64,000 nucleotides of DNA. Origin: Quercus robur (Eukaryota; Streptophyta; Magnoliopsida; Fagales; Fagaceae). Below the pieces are notes generated by a model, which did no database searches, was not told the DNA's origin, and saw nothing but the letters and a program-made list of their open reading frames with translations. The position numbers and the translations under genes were made by a program. Shown piece by piece: positions 1-10,140 of this stretch. The DNA lies in assembly GCF_932294415.1 (NCBI RefSeq), contig NC_065542.1, positions 43,675,942-43,739,941 of the forward strand. Direction: 5' to 3'. How positions within the stretch are numbered: position 1 is the first letter of the stretch; each line of letters opens with the position of its first letter.

Positions 1-2073
1 CATCACTTGTCCGACCACTAATCTGGAGTCCGAGAAGGCTTCTATTACTCTTCCACCCAATATTTGAACCATTGCCATTCCTTGAAGTAAGGCTTCGTAT
101 TCGGCTTCATTGTTCGTAGCCGAGAATCCGAGTCTTAATGATTTTTCAATGACAGCGCCGTCCGGCGATATTAAAACTATCCCAACTCCTGATCCTCTCT
201 GGTTGGCCGCGCCATCCACGTAGACCTTCCAATGCATGGTCTCCCCGGCTGAAACTGTGCCAACCAGTTTTCCACCCAGGTCTTTCTTCTCGGTCATCGT
301 TTCTATAGAGGGCTCAGCAAACTCCGCTACCAAGTCTGCGAGGACCTGTCCTTTGACGGAGGGTCTGGGCATATATTTAATATCAAAAGCCCCCAAAAGA
401 GCACTCCACATGGCGATCCTTCCTGTGTAGTCAGCGCTTCGAAGCACGGCTCGAAGGGGAAGCTGAGTCAGAACGATGACCGTATGCGCCTGAAAGTAAT
501 GAGGAAGCTTCCGGGTTGCATGCACTATCGCCAGAATTGCCTTTTCTAAAGGTAGGTATCGCACCTCGGCCTCATGTAGTGATTTGCTCACATAGTACAC
601 CGGTCGCTGCACCCCATTATCATCCCGTATTAGTACCAGGCTTACTGCGTGGGGAGCTACGGCGATGTAGGCAAACAGCACCTCGTCTGCCTCAGGACTG
701 GACATGATGGGTGGTCGGGACAGGTAGTCCTTAAGCTGCTGGAAAGCCTGAACGCAATCCTCCGACCATTTGAACTTTTTCCACTTGTTTATCAGGAGGT
801 AAAAAGGCCGACATCGATCCGCCGATCGCGATATGAACCGGTTTAATGCCGCAATCATGCCAGTGAGCTTCTGCACCTCCTTCGGGTTCCGAGGAGTCTG
901 TAGACTGTTAATGGCTTTGATTTGGTCGGGACTTACTTCTATTCCCCTGTGGGTGACCATGTAACCTAGGAATTTCCCAGACCCGACCCCGAATGAACAT
1001 TTGGAGGCATTCAGCCGCAACCGGTGCTCCCTTAAGATAGCGAAGACTGTTCCAAGGTCTTTCACGTGCTCGGACACCCTCTTACTCTTCACAACCATAT
1101 CGTCTATATACACCTCAATGATCTTGCCCAGTTGTGGCTCGAACATCCGAGTCATCATCCTTTGGTAGGTTGAGCCCGCGTTCTTTAGCCCGAATGACAT
1201 CACCTTATAATGATAATTTTCGATGGGCGTCATGAAAGCCGTTTTCTCTTGGTCCTCTAGCGCAAGGGGTATCTGTTGATAGCCCTGGAAGGCGTCCAGG
1301 AAGCTCATTCGAGGGTGCCCCACGGTTGCATCCACCAATCGATCGATTTTGGGTAGAGGGAAGGGGTCCTTGGGGCACGCCTTGTTCAGGTCCGTGAAGT
1401 CCACGCAGACCCTCCACTTCCCCGTCTTCTTCCTTACCACCACTGTGTTCGCCAACCATTCGGGATAAAAGACCTCTTTGATAGCCCCTGCTCTTTTAAA
1501 TTTTGCCACCTCGTCTCTTACGGCACTAGCGTGTTCCTTTGAAGAGCGTCGGGGTGGCTGCTTCCTCGGAGTGGAAGAGGGGTTGACGTTCAGGTGGTGA
1601 CAGATGAGGCTAGGATCAACTCCCGGGGCATCGTAGGCGTCCCAAGCGAATACGTCGACATTTTCTCTGAGAAATATGACCAGTTCCTCCTTTTCTTGAG
1701 AGGGCAATTCAGAGCCGACCTGAAAGAACTTCTCCGAGTCATTGCTGACAGCAACCTTATCTAAACCTTCACACCTTATCTCCTCGGCCAGCCCCTCGTT
1801 TTGCTTTGCCGAGGAGGTTGGTTGCTATAAGCTCTTTGGGACCGAGGACTCGACCAAGGGCCGATGTAAAATGGCGGCCACCACACACTTCCTGGCCACG
1901 GCCTGATCTCCTCGGATCTCTTCCACTCGTCCTCTGGATGGGTATTTTACTTTTTGGTGAAGTGTGGAGGTCACGGCCTTTAGGCTGTGGATCCATGGCC
2001 TTGCAACTATCGCGGTGTAGGGTGAATAAGCGTCGACCACGATAAAATTCACCTCCACCACTTCCGCCCCAGT
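1..2073 (-). pseudogene. pol segment: reverse transcriptase, RNase H, second RNase H (partial)
   Basis: The minus-strand frame is fully open from 1824 down to base 3 and runs off the window. A linker after the protease (for example VEVNFIVVDAYSPYTAIVAR) precedes an in-frame TAG at 1825-1827. The reverse transcriptase follows, with an intact catalytic YIDDMVVKSK at about 1086-1113 preceded by SFGLKNAGSTYQRMM. Next come the connection and RT-type RNase H (about 830-420, including VYYVSKSLHEAEVRYLPLEK). A second RNase H1-like domain starts near 235 (WKVYVDGAANQRGSGVGI). The catalytic core looks well preserved, so decay is recent or limited to point mutations. The segment belongs to the Ty3 element and is not a host gene. 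Confidence 0.92.
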
Positions 2074-3054
2074 CTATACGGGCAGTCGGATTTGCCCCTT
2101 TGGCGTAACAATCTTCCCCTCGAAGCTGAGAAGGGGGGAGTCATAAGCTGTCAAATCTTCCGGCTTCAAGTTCAGCCCCTTGTATAGGTCGGGGTACATT
2201 ATCTCCACCGCAATTCCAGAGTCTACTAACACCCTTTTCACATCGAAACCCCCAATCCGCAAGGTGACCACCAAGGCATCATCGTGAGGTTGAATTGTTC
2301 CTCTCTTATCCTCATCCGAGAATCCCAGTATCAAAGAGCTTCCCTTTTTTAACTTTTTGGGCTCCCTTTGCCTGCCCTCGGAGGGAAGGCGATCCACGGC
2401 TAATACCCTGGGGATGGGTGGCCCAGTTCTTCCCGGTGCAACGAGGATGACATGTATCGTCCCGGTGGGGGGTCTTAAAGACACGTCCCTTCGAGGTTCT
2501 TGTGTTGCTTGGCTGGAATGGCCGCTCGATGGGTGCAGCAGGTGACGTAGCTTTCCTTCTCGGACCAATTGATCCAGGTGATTCCACAGATTCCTGCAGT
2601 CCTCAGTAGTATGCCCGTGGTCCTGATGATAGTGGCAATACAAGTTCTGATTACGTTTGGCAGGGTCTCCAGCCATCTTTCCCGGCCATCTGAAATAGGG
2701 TTCATCCCTTACTTTCTCCAGTACTTGTTGTACCGGCTCTCTGAATACGGCATTCACTGTTTGCGGGTTGCTCTGCCCAGCCTGTCGCGGAAAATCTCTC
2801 CTCTGATGACCATGATTGTGACGTTTCGTCCTGAAATCATTTGCTTTAAGGGGGATAACCTTCTCCTTTCCCTTCCCTTACAGCTGATCCTCCTCCACTC
2901 TTTTGTACTTGTCGATCCTATCCATTAGCTGTTGGACGTTAGTAACTGGTTTTCCGGTGAGGGATTTCCTTAAGCCATGCCCGGTGGGGAGGCCGCTTTT
3001 GAACGTGCTGATAGCAACATTATCATGGTTGTCATCTAAATCGTTATACACCTC
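2074..3054 (-). pseudogene. gag C-terminus with zinc-knuckle-like motif and aspartic protease
   Basis: The open stretch 2074-2757 encodes a CHHC-type motif (YCHYHQDHGHTTEDC) followed by NLWNHLDQLVREGKL, the standard end of gag in plant Tat-type elements. A retroviral-type protease core follows, with catalytic DSG in RVLVDSGIAVEIMYPDLY. A normal protease reads DTG or DSG with a following small residue; here the run is DSGIAVE. The frame continues upstream to 3054 but carries an in-frame TAA at 2878-2880, and the segment ends at a TAG at 2074-2076. Both breaks can be explained by single C-to-T changes in glutamine codons. Confidence 0.88.
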
Positions 3055-3447
3055 CTAATACCTATCCGAGTACGCTTTCAGGGTTTCTCCTTCGTGCATG
3101 GATAAGGACAGTAGCGAACTGAGAGGTCGAGGGACTCTGGTGTTTGTAATAAAACGGGAGCAAAAAGCTTGAGTGAGCTGCTTGTAGGAGCCTACGGAGT
3201 TTGTCTTCAGGCTGTTGAACCACCTCATTGCCATCGATCCCAAGCTGGATGGGAAGATCTTGCACATTAGGGCTTCGTTTTGCGAATAGATCGCCATTTT
3301 TTGGTTAAACTGACTCACGTGTTCTACCGGGTCTGTTCTGCCGGTATAGATGGCGAACACCGGTTCGTTGAAGCGTCTTGGAAGCTTAGCCCCTTCGATT
3401 CTACTCGTGAAGGGTGACCTCGAGACCTGATCCAGCGCCTTCTTCAT
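3055..3447 (-). pseudogene. Retrotransposon gag domain (capsid-like)
   Basis: The 130-residue frame contains the canonical plant gag block: KLPRRFNEPVFAIYTGRTDP, VEHVSQFNQKMAIYSQNE, then MAMRWFNSLKTNSVGSYKQL and MHEGETLKAYSDRY. It ends in a TAG at 3055-3057 exactly where related elements have a conserved tryptophan, and the same frame resumes directly after it. The open frame also extends upstream of 3447 to about 3530, so 3447 is not the true start. The real gag start is probably at 3865, in another frame. Confidence 0.9.
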
Positions 3448-3526
3448 GGCGTCGTTCCCCGAACCTTTGCTGGATGGGCTCTCATACTTCCGTACTGGGC
3501 GTGGTTCCTTTTCGTAAGAAAAGGTC

Positions 3527-3865
3527 TCACTTGGGGGGGGTCCTTGACCTTTGTCTGTAACTCACGTCCTCCGCATTAGAAGACTCGCCTGAGTCAGTGG
3601 GAGATCGTCTTCGCTGTACACGTCGTAACTTCCTTTTTAGGTCATCTATCTCTCGCTGCATGGCCTGGTGACTATTTCGCCTCTGAGACACGTGACTTCC
3701 TGTTTGAGTGTGACTCTGGCTCGTCCGGATAGTATGCACACTTCCCTCACAATTCCCCTTGCCGCCTGGGTTGGTTGGGTTATTTTGCCTTTGGGACTCG
3801 GCGGGTTGTGTTCGTTGGGAGTCAGCTTGGTGAGGATCTTCCTGGTGCGGGCCTAGCTCTGCCAT
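3527..3865 (-). pseudogene. gag N-terminal region, frameshifted
   Basis: A 112-residue frame starts at ATG 3865, shortly downstream of the primer-binding site, and is hydrophilic and rich in Q, S and R. It contains MQREIDDLKRKLRRVQRRR, a basic helical stretch usual in gag N-termini of this group. It ends just beyond a run of eight G (plus strand 3533-3540). The downstream gag continues in a different frame across that run, so a length change in the homopolymer is the likely frameshift. Confidence 0.75.
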
Positions 3866-3898
3866 GCTCGACCGCTGTACTAGCTAATGCCTTAGTTC

Positions 3899-3916
3899 TC
3901 CCCACAGACGGCGCCA
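3899..3916 (-). promoter_or_regulatory. Primer-binding site of the Ty3 element
   Basis: Two bases inside the LTR boundary the minus strand reads TGGCGCCGTCTGTGGGGA. The first nine bases match the complement of a tRNA 3' end of the Asp type, and the remainder is imperfect. This form is common in plant Tat-type elements. Its position directly beside the LTR end CTACA fixes the LTR border. Confidence 0.75.
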
Positions 3917-3918
3917 AT

Positions 3919-4602
3919 TGTAGTTGCACGATTTTCCTGGCCCAACTTATGTTGATTAGGTCTTGGCCCAAAGCGCAACCCACAATAAATATTTGTAGAG
4001 GATGGGTCAAAGAACTTAGTCTCAGTGAACTTGTTCGGTCTAACGCATGGATAGTATTGTTTGCAAAAGGAAAATAAAAACACCAGAATGGATCTTTCTC
4101 AAGTATGATTTTATTTCTTTTTGTTCCTGATACAGTTTTTCTGTCCCCTTCTTTAAGGGACTCCACTACATTATATAGTTCTCTTCTTTTCATCTCAACC
4201 TTACACCTGTTGATCATCTAAGCATCCACTTGAGCACCTGTCCCATCAGACGCCCTCATCAGTCCCTTTGTGAGTTGCAGAGGCCAAGGCGGTACTGTTC
4301 AGGTGTCTTTTCCTCATTAATGCGGCCAAGAGGGTGGTTGGGGCGCAATTAATGTGGTGGTAGCCTTCCATGAGATATTTTGGATTTAATTCTTTTTATA
4401 TGTTGTGAAGATGAGCTGAAATGGCTGGGGAAAGTTCCTCATCTGGGCTTCATGATGTCCGAGGAGGAGTTACTCCTCGGACAGGTCTCCTTGGCGCTAT
4501 TGGGATTGAGTAACGCTTCATATGAGGCTTCTCTTCGGCCAGGACGCTCCTCGGCTGGGCCTGCGTTTGGAATAGCCCATCATTTTTGGGCCGGGCCCCA
4601 CA
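3919..4602 (-). repeat. 5' LTR of the Ty3/gypsy element
   Basis: On the minus strand the LTR begins TGTGGGGCCCGGCCC and ends CAACTACA, directly before the primer-binding site, giving 684 bp. It has a minus-strand TATA-like CTATATAATG near 4165-4175. It contains a perfect 10-bp inverted repeat (GTCCGAGGAG and its complement) at 4457-4466 and 4473-4482 with a 6-base loop. Sequence blocks shared with the solo LTR at 16800-17561 show that the two are related families. The flank at 4603 (TAAAA) is the candidate target duplication, but the other side is outside the window. Confidence 0.85.
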
Positions 4603-5312
4603 TAAAACAAACTAAAATTCAAACTTAATTAATATATGAAAAATAAATTGGCATATAGTCAATATTAACAAAATGTAAACAGAAGAAAAGATATAAAATG
4701 ATTTTTTCTTAATACATTACTACTTAATTATTTGTGATTTATCAAAATGGAACTTGACTCTTTTTTTTTGGTTTACTATTATAACAATAATTTATAATTG
4801 ATTTTGGACCAAATGTCGTTATAATTTATTTTCAATGCACAAAATCAAAAAATCCATTAGAAAATTATATTTTCTTTTGTTGTGAAGCCTAGTTAAATAA
4901 AATTTATTATTGAAAATGATTGTTACTATAATTGCAATAAATATACAAAGGTTATTAGAAGTGCAACAATTTTATAAAGGAAATAACATTAAATGAAGTT
5001 GAAAATCATTTTTATTATCCTTATATATCCAATATATATACCAAAAATCAATTAGTGTTATTAATTAAAAAACAAAGCACTCAAAAGATCCTTTAAGTGG
5101 AAACATGAAATACAACATCACTCAAAACTCAAACTCTCAAGTTTTTTACTTTTAAGTCCAAACATCAAACACAAAATGTAATGCCAAACGCATGTAGGTT
5201 AAGTGATTATTTGATTTGATTTGATTTTTTGGCCAGCTTTCAATTTGGAAATGCTAGTTTTTAATCTAAGAGGACCAAATATAATTTTTTGTATTTTAAC
5301 TTTATATATATA

Positions 5313-5345
<33 letters not shown>

Positions 5346-5421
5346 TTACTTATTTATATGTTTATAAACGTACCATTTAAAATCCACATGTATGGAGATG
5401 GGGGTTGCAGTTTCTTATTTA
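4603..5421. other. AT-rich spacer with compound microsatellite
   Basis: I see no gene here. The stretch is AT-rich and contains a compound microsatellite at about 5303-5344, (TA)n then (TG)n then (TATG)n. Confidence 0.7.
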
Positions 5422-5740
5422 GGGTCCAATTGGTTAGAGGTGTAGAAAAGTGAGAGAATAGAAAATGGTGGAAGGATGGAAAAGTGGGAGGATAGAAAAG
5501 ATTTTAATTTCCCTCATTTTTGTTTGGTTAGGAGTGGAAAAGTAGAAGGATGGAAAAAGTGAGTTTGTATAAATTTATGTATATACCTTTGTTAAAAAAT
5601 GATGCCTAATTAAAACCAAAAAAGTGATAAACAACCAAAAAAAAAAAAAATCAATCACCTAAATTTATTAAAAAATAAAAATCATGTCTAGAAAAAAAAA
5701 TCACATCTAAACAAAAACAAAACATAAAAGAAAGCAAAAG

Positions 5741-5801
<61 letters not shown>

Positions 5802-6171
5802 CACTAGACGTGTACAAAGCCTGCCCTGTAAGGCTGTAAATCAAAAAAAAAAAAAAAAAAAAAAAAGAGGCAGCATCCAAAGGAAAGAAAAAGAAATAAA
5901 GAAGAAAAAAAAGAAGAAGATCAGTGTGGACAAGCTCATGTGCAACTGCACAGGGGCATTTTCGTCCAAAAATGATGTCCAATTTTTCACTTCAGTTTTC
6001 TCTCCATTTTGGGGAGAAAACTTTTTGGTAGGCCCGAGGAGAAAACACCTGAGTCCTACCATTTATTTTCCTTCCTCCCCACTCAACCAAACACACTCCA
6101 AAAAGTTTTCATTTCTATTTTCTCTCAAAAGTTTTCCATCCATCTTATTTCACCTCTAAACAAACACATAG
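5422..6171. mobile_element. Tourist-like (PIF/Harbinger) MITE, copy 1
   Basis: The left end GGGTCCAATTGGTTAGAGGTG is preceded by TTA. The right end, read as its complement, ends in TTTAGAGGTG after a diverged tip. Subterminal blocks on both sides repeat GAGGATGGAAAAG-like and ATAGAAAA-like words in opposite orientation. The same organisation and words occur in the cleaner copy at 50529-51213. Inside are an (AT)n tract (5757-5798) and a 24-base poly(A) (5843-5866). The right-hand target duplication is not visible, so that border is approximate. Confidence 0.6.
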
Positions 6172-7212
6172 GGAGTTGAGGGCTGATGACAAAATATTAG
6201 CCTAAGTACTTTAACCTAAGGTTTTTGCTCAAATAACATGTTTTAGGACCTTATCTTGAAATTTTTTTTAGTTATTTTTCTTTTACCAATTGAATCATTA
6301 AACTGACCAAAACACTTCAAAAATCTTGGTACTGTGGCTACTGCCAGTACAAGTTGGTATAGATTTGTATATTCTCTAGTACGTTTCAGGTTTAGTGAGT
6401 AGTACTGGTATGATATTTACAAGATTGAAGAGCAAGAGACCAACCATTGAAGCGAGATTGGAAAATAAGAGAGAATGCTAAGGACATGAGAGAGAGGAGG
6501 AGAGAAATGAGGATTGGAGAAAGGGTATTTAAAGAGCATGAGTAGTGACTGTAATTGGGGGCCTAATTGGTAGTGTATGTGTCAAGATCCCACTCATCTA
6601 GTAAGTTCCGGAAGAGCGGAAGCTTAGGTGACCATTGAAGAGTGTCAAAAAGGGATCGTTAAGGTCGAAGCCTAATGTTGAACAAGGGCATTGGGGCCTA
6701 AGTCCAACGAACCCCCTTGGCCAACTTTAAACCTAAAGGGTGCTTGGTCCAAAGGTAACAACTTTACCTTACCCCTTTAATCAATGTACTTTCTGCACCG
6801 ATTATGTCTCTGGGAGGAAACTCAGATAAAAGTGCTTAGCCACAGGCCATTGGATTGATCCCATACTTCCTTGAGCTCATTGACCAAGAGCCCGTTTGGT
6901 TTAGGCAATTTCCAACAACTAATGCTCAATTTCCATCACCCATTACTCATTTTGGATGGGTCCCACACCTAAGATGCATGTTTGGCTTAGTTCTCATCGC
7001 CCATACCTCAACAAAATGAGTGATGGGTGAGTGAGAACGAAAAAAAGAAAGAAAAGAAGGTGTTTCTGAGTGATGGAAATAGAGTGATGATGACAATGTT
7101 GTAATTCCAATCAAGAAGAGAAAAAGAAAATTGGTATAATCTTTAAACTTTATATTTGGGCCCTCTTCCGAAAATCTTGGTCCCTGAGGCCCTACAATTT
7201 TTACATTGATTT
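6172..7212. other. Spacer, unrecognised
   Basis: No coding region is recognised. A GTTTGGTT-type end near 6890-6910, followed by ACTCATTTT and later AAAATGAGTGATGGGTGAG in opposite orientation (about 6944-7040), suggests a degraded Tourist-like element. The rest is unassigned. Confidence 0.4.
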
Positions 7213-7620
7213 CATTGTAAGAGTATTTGCATCAGTTGTTGTAAAATAGTATAAAATCCCAAATTTGTTCAATCAATCTCAAAATATGCCCACATCAGTC
7301 TATGTATCATTATTAAAAATAAAATAAAATAAAAAATTTGTGCTATAGTAATTATGTAAATTTACACAATTGCTATAGGCAAATGAAGATTTTAGTAATT
7401 CTTTAGATTTAGGGTAGTGGTTTTTGGTTGATGAAGAGAGAGAGAGATATGATTTGGGATAATAAATAAAAAATTGACAAAGTAATAGCATTTTAATGAA
7501 ATGTAATGTAAAATATGATGTGGAGTGTTTTGAAAAGTGAGTATGTAAAAATAGAAAAAGTAGGTGCTTATGCTAAACTAGACATGAATTTTTGCACGAA
7601 CTGATGTGAATACTCTAATG
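7213..7620. mobile_element. MITE with AGAGTATT..CATCAGTT terminal inverted repeats
   Basis: The left end CATTGTAAGAGTATTTGCAT (continuing CAGTT) and the complement of the right end, CATTAGAGTATTCACATCAG (continuing TTC), form an imperfect inverted repeat of about 22-25 bp. The interior is AT-rich and non-coding. Related ends occur at 46118-46142, 46391 and 49167. No clear target duplication could be fixed, so the superfamily is uncertain. Confidence 0.5.
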
Positions 7621-10140
7621 AAATAAGAAATAATGATGTTTTGTGTCTTTGTTTTTGTTAGTAGATAATTGCATTGTAATATATTACAAAACAATGATTT
7701 TATGTTTTTGTCTTTGTTAATAATTTGTTAAATTAATTGGTGCTCTCCTAACTCGAAATCTTGGTTTCGTTCCTAATTGAAAGAAAGTCTTTGCACCATC
7801 ATGTTAGCATTGATTACCACGACCTATTGCCACCCCTTTTGTATTAAATGCAATGTGATAAACCCACATTATACAGCATTAGGTGAGTACCTTTGAATCA
7901 TATCCCCTCAATCGACCTGGGGAATAGTGGTTTGTTAGACTTCCACATGTAGAGAACTTGTTACCAACCCCACCCGAGAAAAACATAAAAATACCCCTTT
8001 TGAATCAAAGGAGGTATGTACACAAAAAATTCTCTTTCCATAAAATTTTCACCAACTTAATCTTTGCAGTACCTCCGATCAACCCACCGGTTGATCACTA
8101 TCTAATGCCTTGTTCACTTGTTATCCTTGGTATAATTCTCTCCCTTGAGAAATTTACCCCTACTGCTACTAGTGTCAATTGAGGAGGATCCCTCACATAA
8201 AACATGTGTTCATGAAAGCAAACAAATGTGTGAATACTTTAGCTTCCTTTTAACGGACTTGGACTACTGATTTGTTTTGTTTTCCTCCCCCCGACTGTAT
8301 TAAGTCCTTTGTAGATTCGGATATTTCTTCAGACATTTGTATCTAGTTGTTCCTTCTGTTTAGCTAATATATTTCCCTATTTACCAAAAAAAGAACTTTG
8401 CGTAATTAAGGTCTATGTATTTGGAATTTGCACATTCTTGGTAAGGTAACTGATGTCATTATCATCAGGCCATTCGATGTTTCTACTGTTACAACTTACA
8501 GCCCAGTCATGTGTTTTATCTCATTACAAGACCGGAAGGCTTTGGGTTATTTCCTACCCAGATATATAGGAGCTTCTTGGTTTAAAAGCAGCTATTCAAC
8601 GAAAAAAAAGAATAGCAGACAGTAAGTCCTAAAGTTCCGGTGATATAATTCCACATTTCAAGATGTTAAGATTTTCAACTTTATGCAGGCTGCGGAGAAT
8701 GTCCAAAATGACACTCACTGATCTTGTTCCCAACAAGAAGTTCGTAGAAGCCTTCTAGAAGGCATCAAATCCGCAAAGATATCGCCTTTTGGGCTTTTCT
8801 CATGATGTTTTTGAAAAGCTTTTCTCATGATGTTTTTAAAAAGCTTTATGTTATTTTCGAACCCGATGGATGTGTTTTCCGATTCTTATTTCCATTTCAC
8901 AAGGACATGCCAAATCTTTAATTCGAGAATCAAAGAAAATGCATTAGATAGATTCCTTAAAGCCAAGCAAACAGTATCAGATGCTACACCTGCAGGCTGA
9001 ATATACCACAAATGAATAATTCTTGAGAAACATCCAGTTGCATACCCAATTTCACAATTGTTAACTTGTGCGATTGTGAGTGTTTGACATTGTCTACCCA
9101 CCACTAACTTGTGAAACTTGTTACTTTTTATCAACTACTTACAATTGTATAAGTCAGAGAGCTGTGAAATTGAGTGTGAAAATAGTTGTTTGTAATATTG
9201 TTGGAGCAAAATTCAGCAGTAAACCAAAAATATTGATTAGGCAGCTAGTTTTTAACCAAGTCAAAGCAAATTTCTTTTAAATTTAAAAGAAGCCTAGCCG
9301 TACCGTAACCTCTTCTTTCAGAGTCAAACGCAAATATATTGAAGTTTTACGTATATTTAATAGATCTTGGAATAAAAATCAGTTGGAATCAAAGCCGTAC
9401 ATTAATTTAGAATGTATAATTTTTCAAAATTATGAACATCTAATAAGATTAACGAGTTCTTTCAAAAAAAGAAAAAAAAGAAAAGCATAACGAGTTCAAA
9501 ATATGTTGAACTCGCGAGAGCAGAACCAAATATAAAGCTCTACTAGCGTCTTATATTTAAAACTTAGTCGCAGAGTAATACATGAAAAATATTATCCATA
9601 AAAAATTAAAATAATAATACATGAAAAACTTCAATATAAGTCCCTCCTGTTGGGTATTCAATAGTAAAAAACTAGTGAAAGTAAAATAAAGAATAATATA
9701 ATAATGAAGAGACAAAAAGAACAACATAGTTGATGCCCCAGTCACATATTTTAATAAGAAACCAAGAAATTGGAGAGGCAAGGGCTGGGGACTGGTAATA
9801 GAAGCAAGGAACAGTAACACTTATCAAGGAAAAAAAGAGAGGGAGGAAGCAAGGAACAATCATACATAGAGGATAGCACAGAAATAGGACCAGCTCATAC
9901 CCACTATAGCAAAACTTCAAACCTTCCTTATATAAAGGTAATAGAACAAATAAAACTACTAATAGAAACTACCCATCACAATATACTAACAGAAATAAAG
10001 CAATCAAACCAGTTGCATACACCAGTGAGAAGAAAGTAATCGAAACAATCTCAATTCCGTTGCCATCCTTGCTAATAGCAAGTACAACCTCCTGCATAAC
10101 AGTTCCTTCGACAGAAAATCAAACCATTGGATCACTAATG
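7621..10140. other. Spacer; 3' flank of the RNA-binding protein gene at its right end
   Basis: No coding sequence is recognised in the left part. A 25-bp unit (GCTTTTCTCATGATGTTTTT plus GAAAA or AAAAA) is repeated twice in tandem at 8793-8842. The right-hand part (about 9900-10140) should include the 3' UTR of the minus-strand gene ending at 10141; I could not fix a polyadenylation site. Confidence 0.5.

Larger units (their letters stand above)
1..4602 (-). mobile_element. Ty3/gypsy (Tat-type) LTR retrotransposon, decayed, cut by left window edge
   Basis: On the minus strand the order is LTR (3919-4602), a primer-binding site, gag, an aspartic protease, reverse transcriptase, RNase H and a second RNase H-like domain. 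This gag-PR-RT-RH order and the extra RNase H domain are typical of plant Tat/Ogre-group Ty3 elements. Integrase and the other LTR would lie left of base 1. The reading frame is the same (first codon base at positions divisible by 3) from 3447 to 3 but is broken by in-frame stops at 3055, 2878, 2074 and 1825. The gag N-terminus sits in another frame. The element therefore cannot make its own intact polyprotein. GC content is clearly higher than in the surrounding spacer. Confidence 0.93.

Noticed and set aside
5707-5982. Frames over the AT and A repeats
   Set aside because: Encoded by microsatellite and poly(A) DNA inside a MITE.
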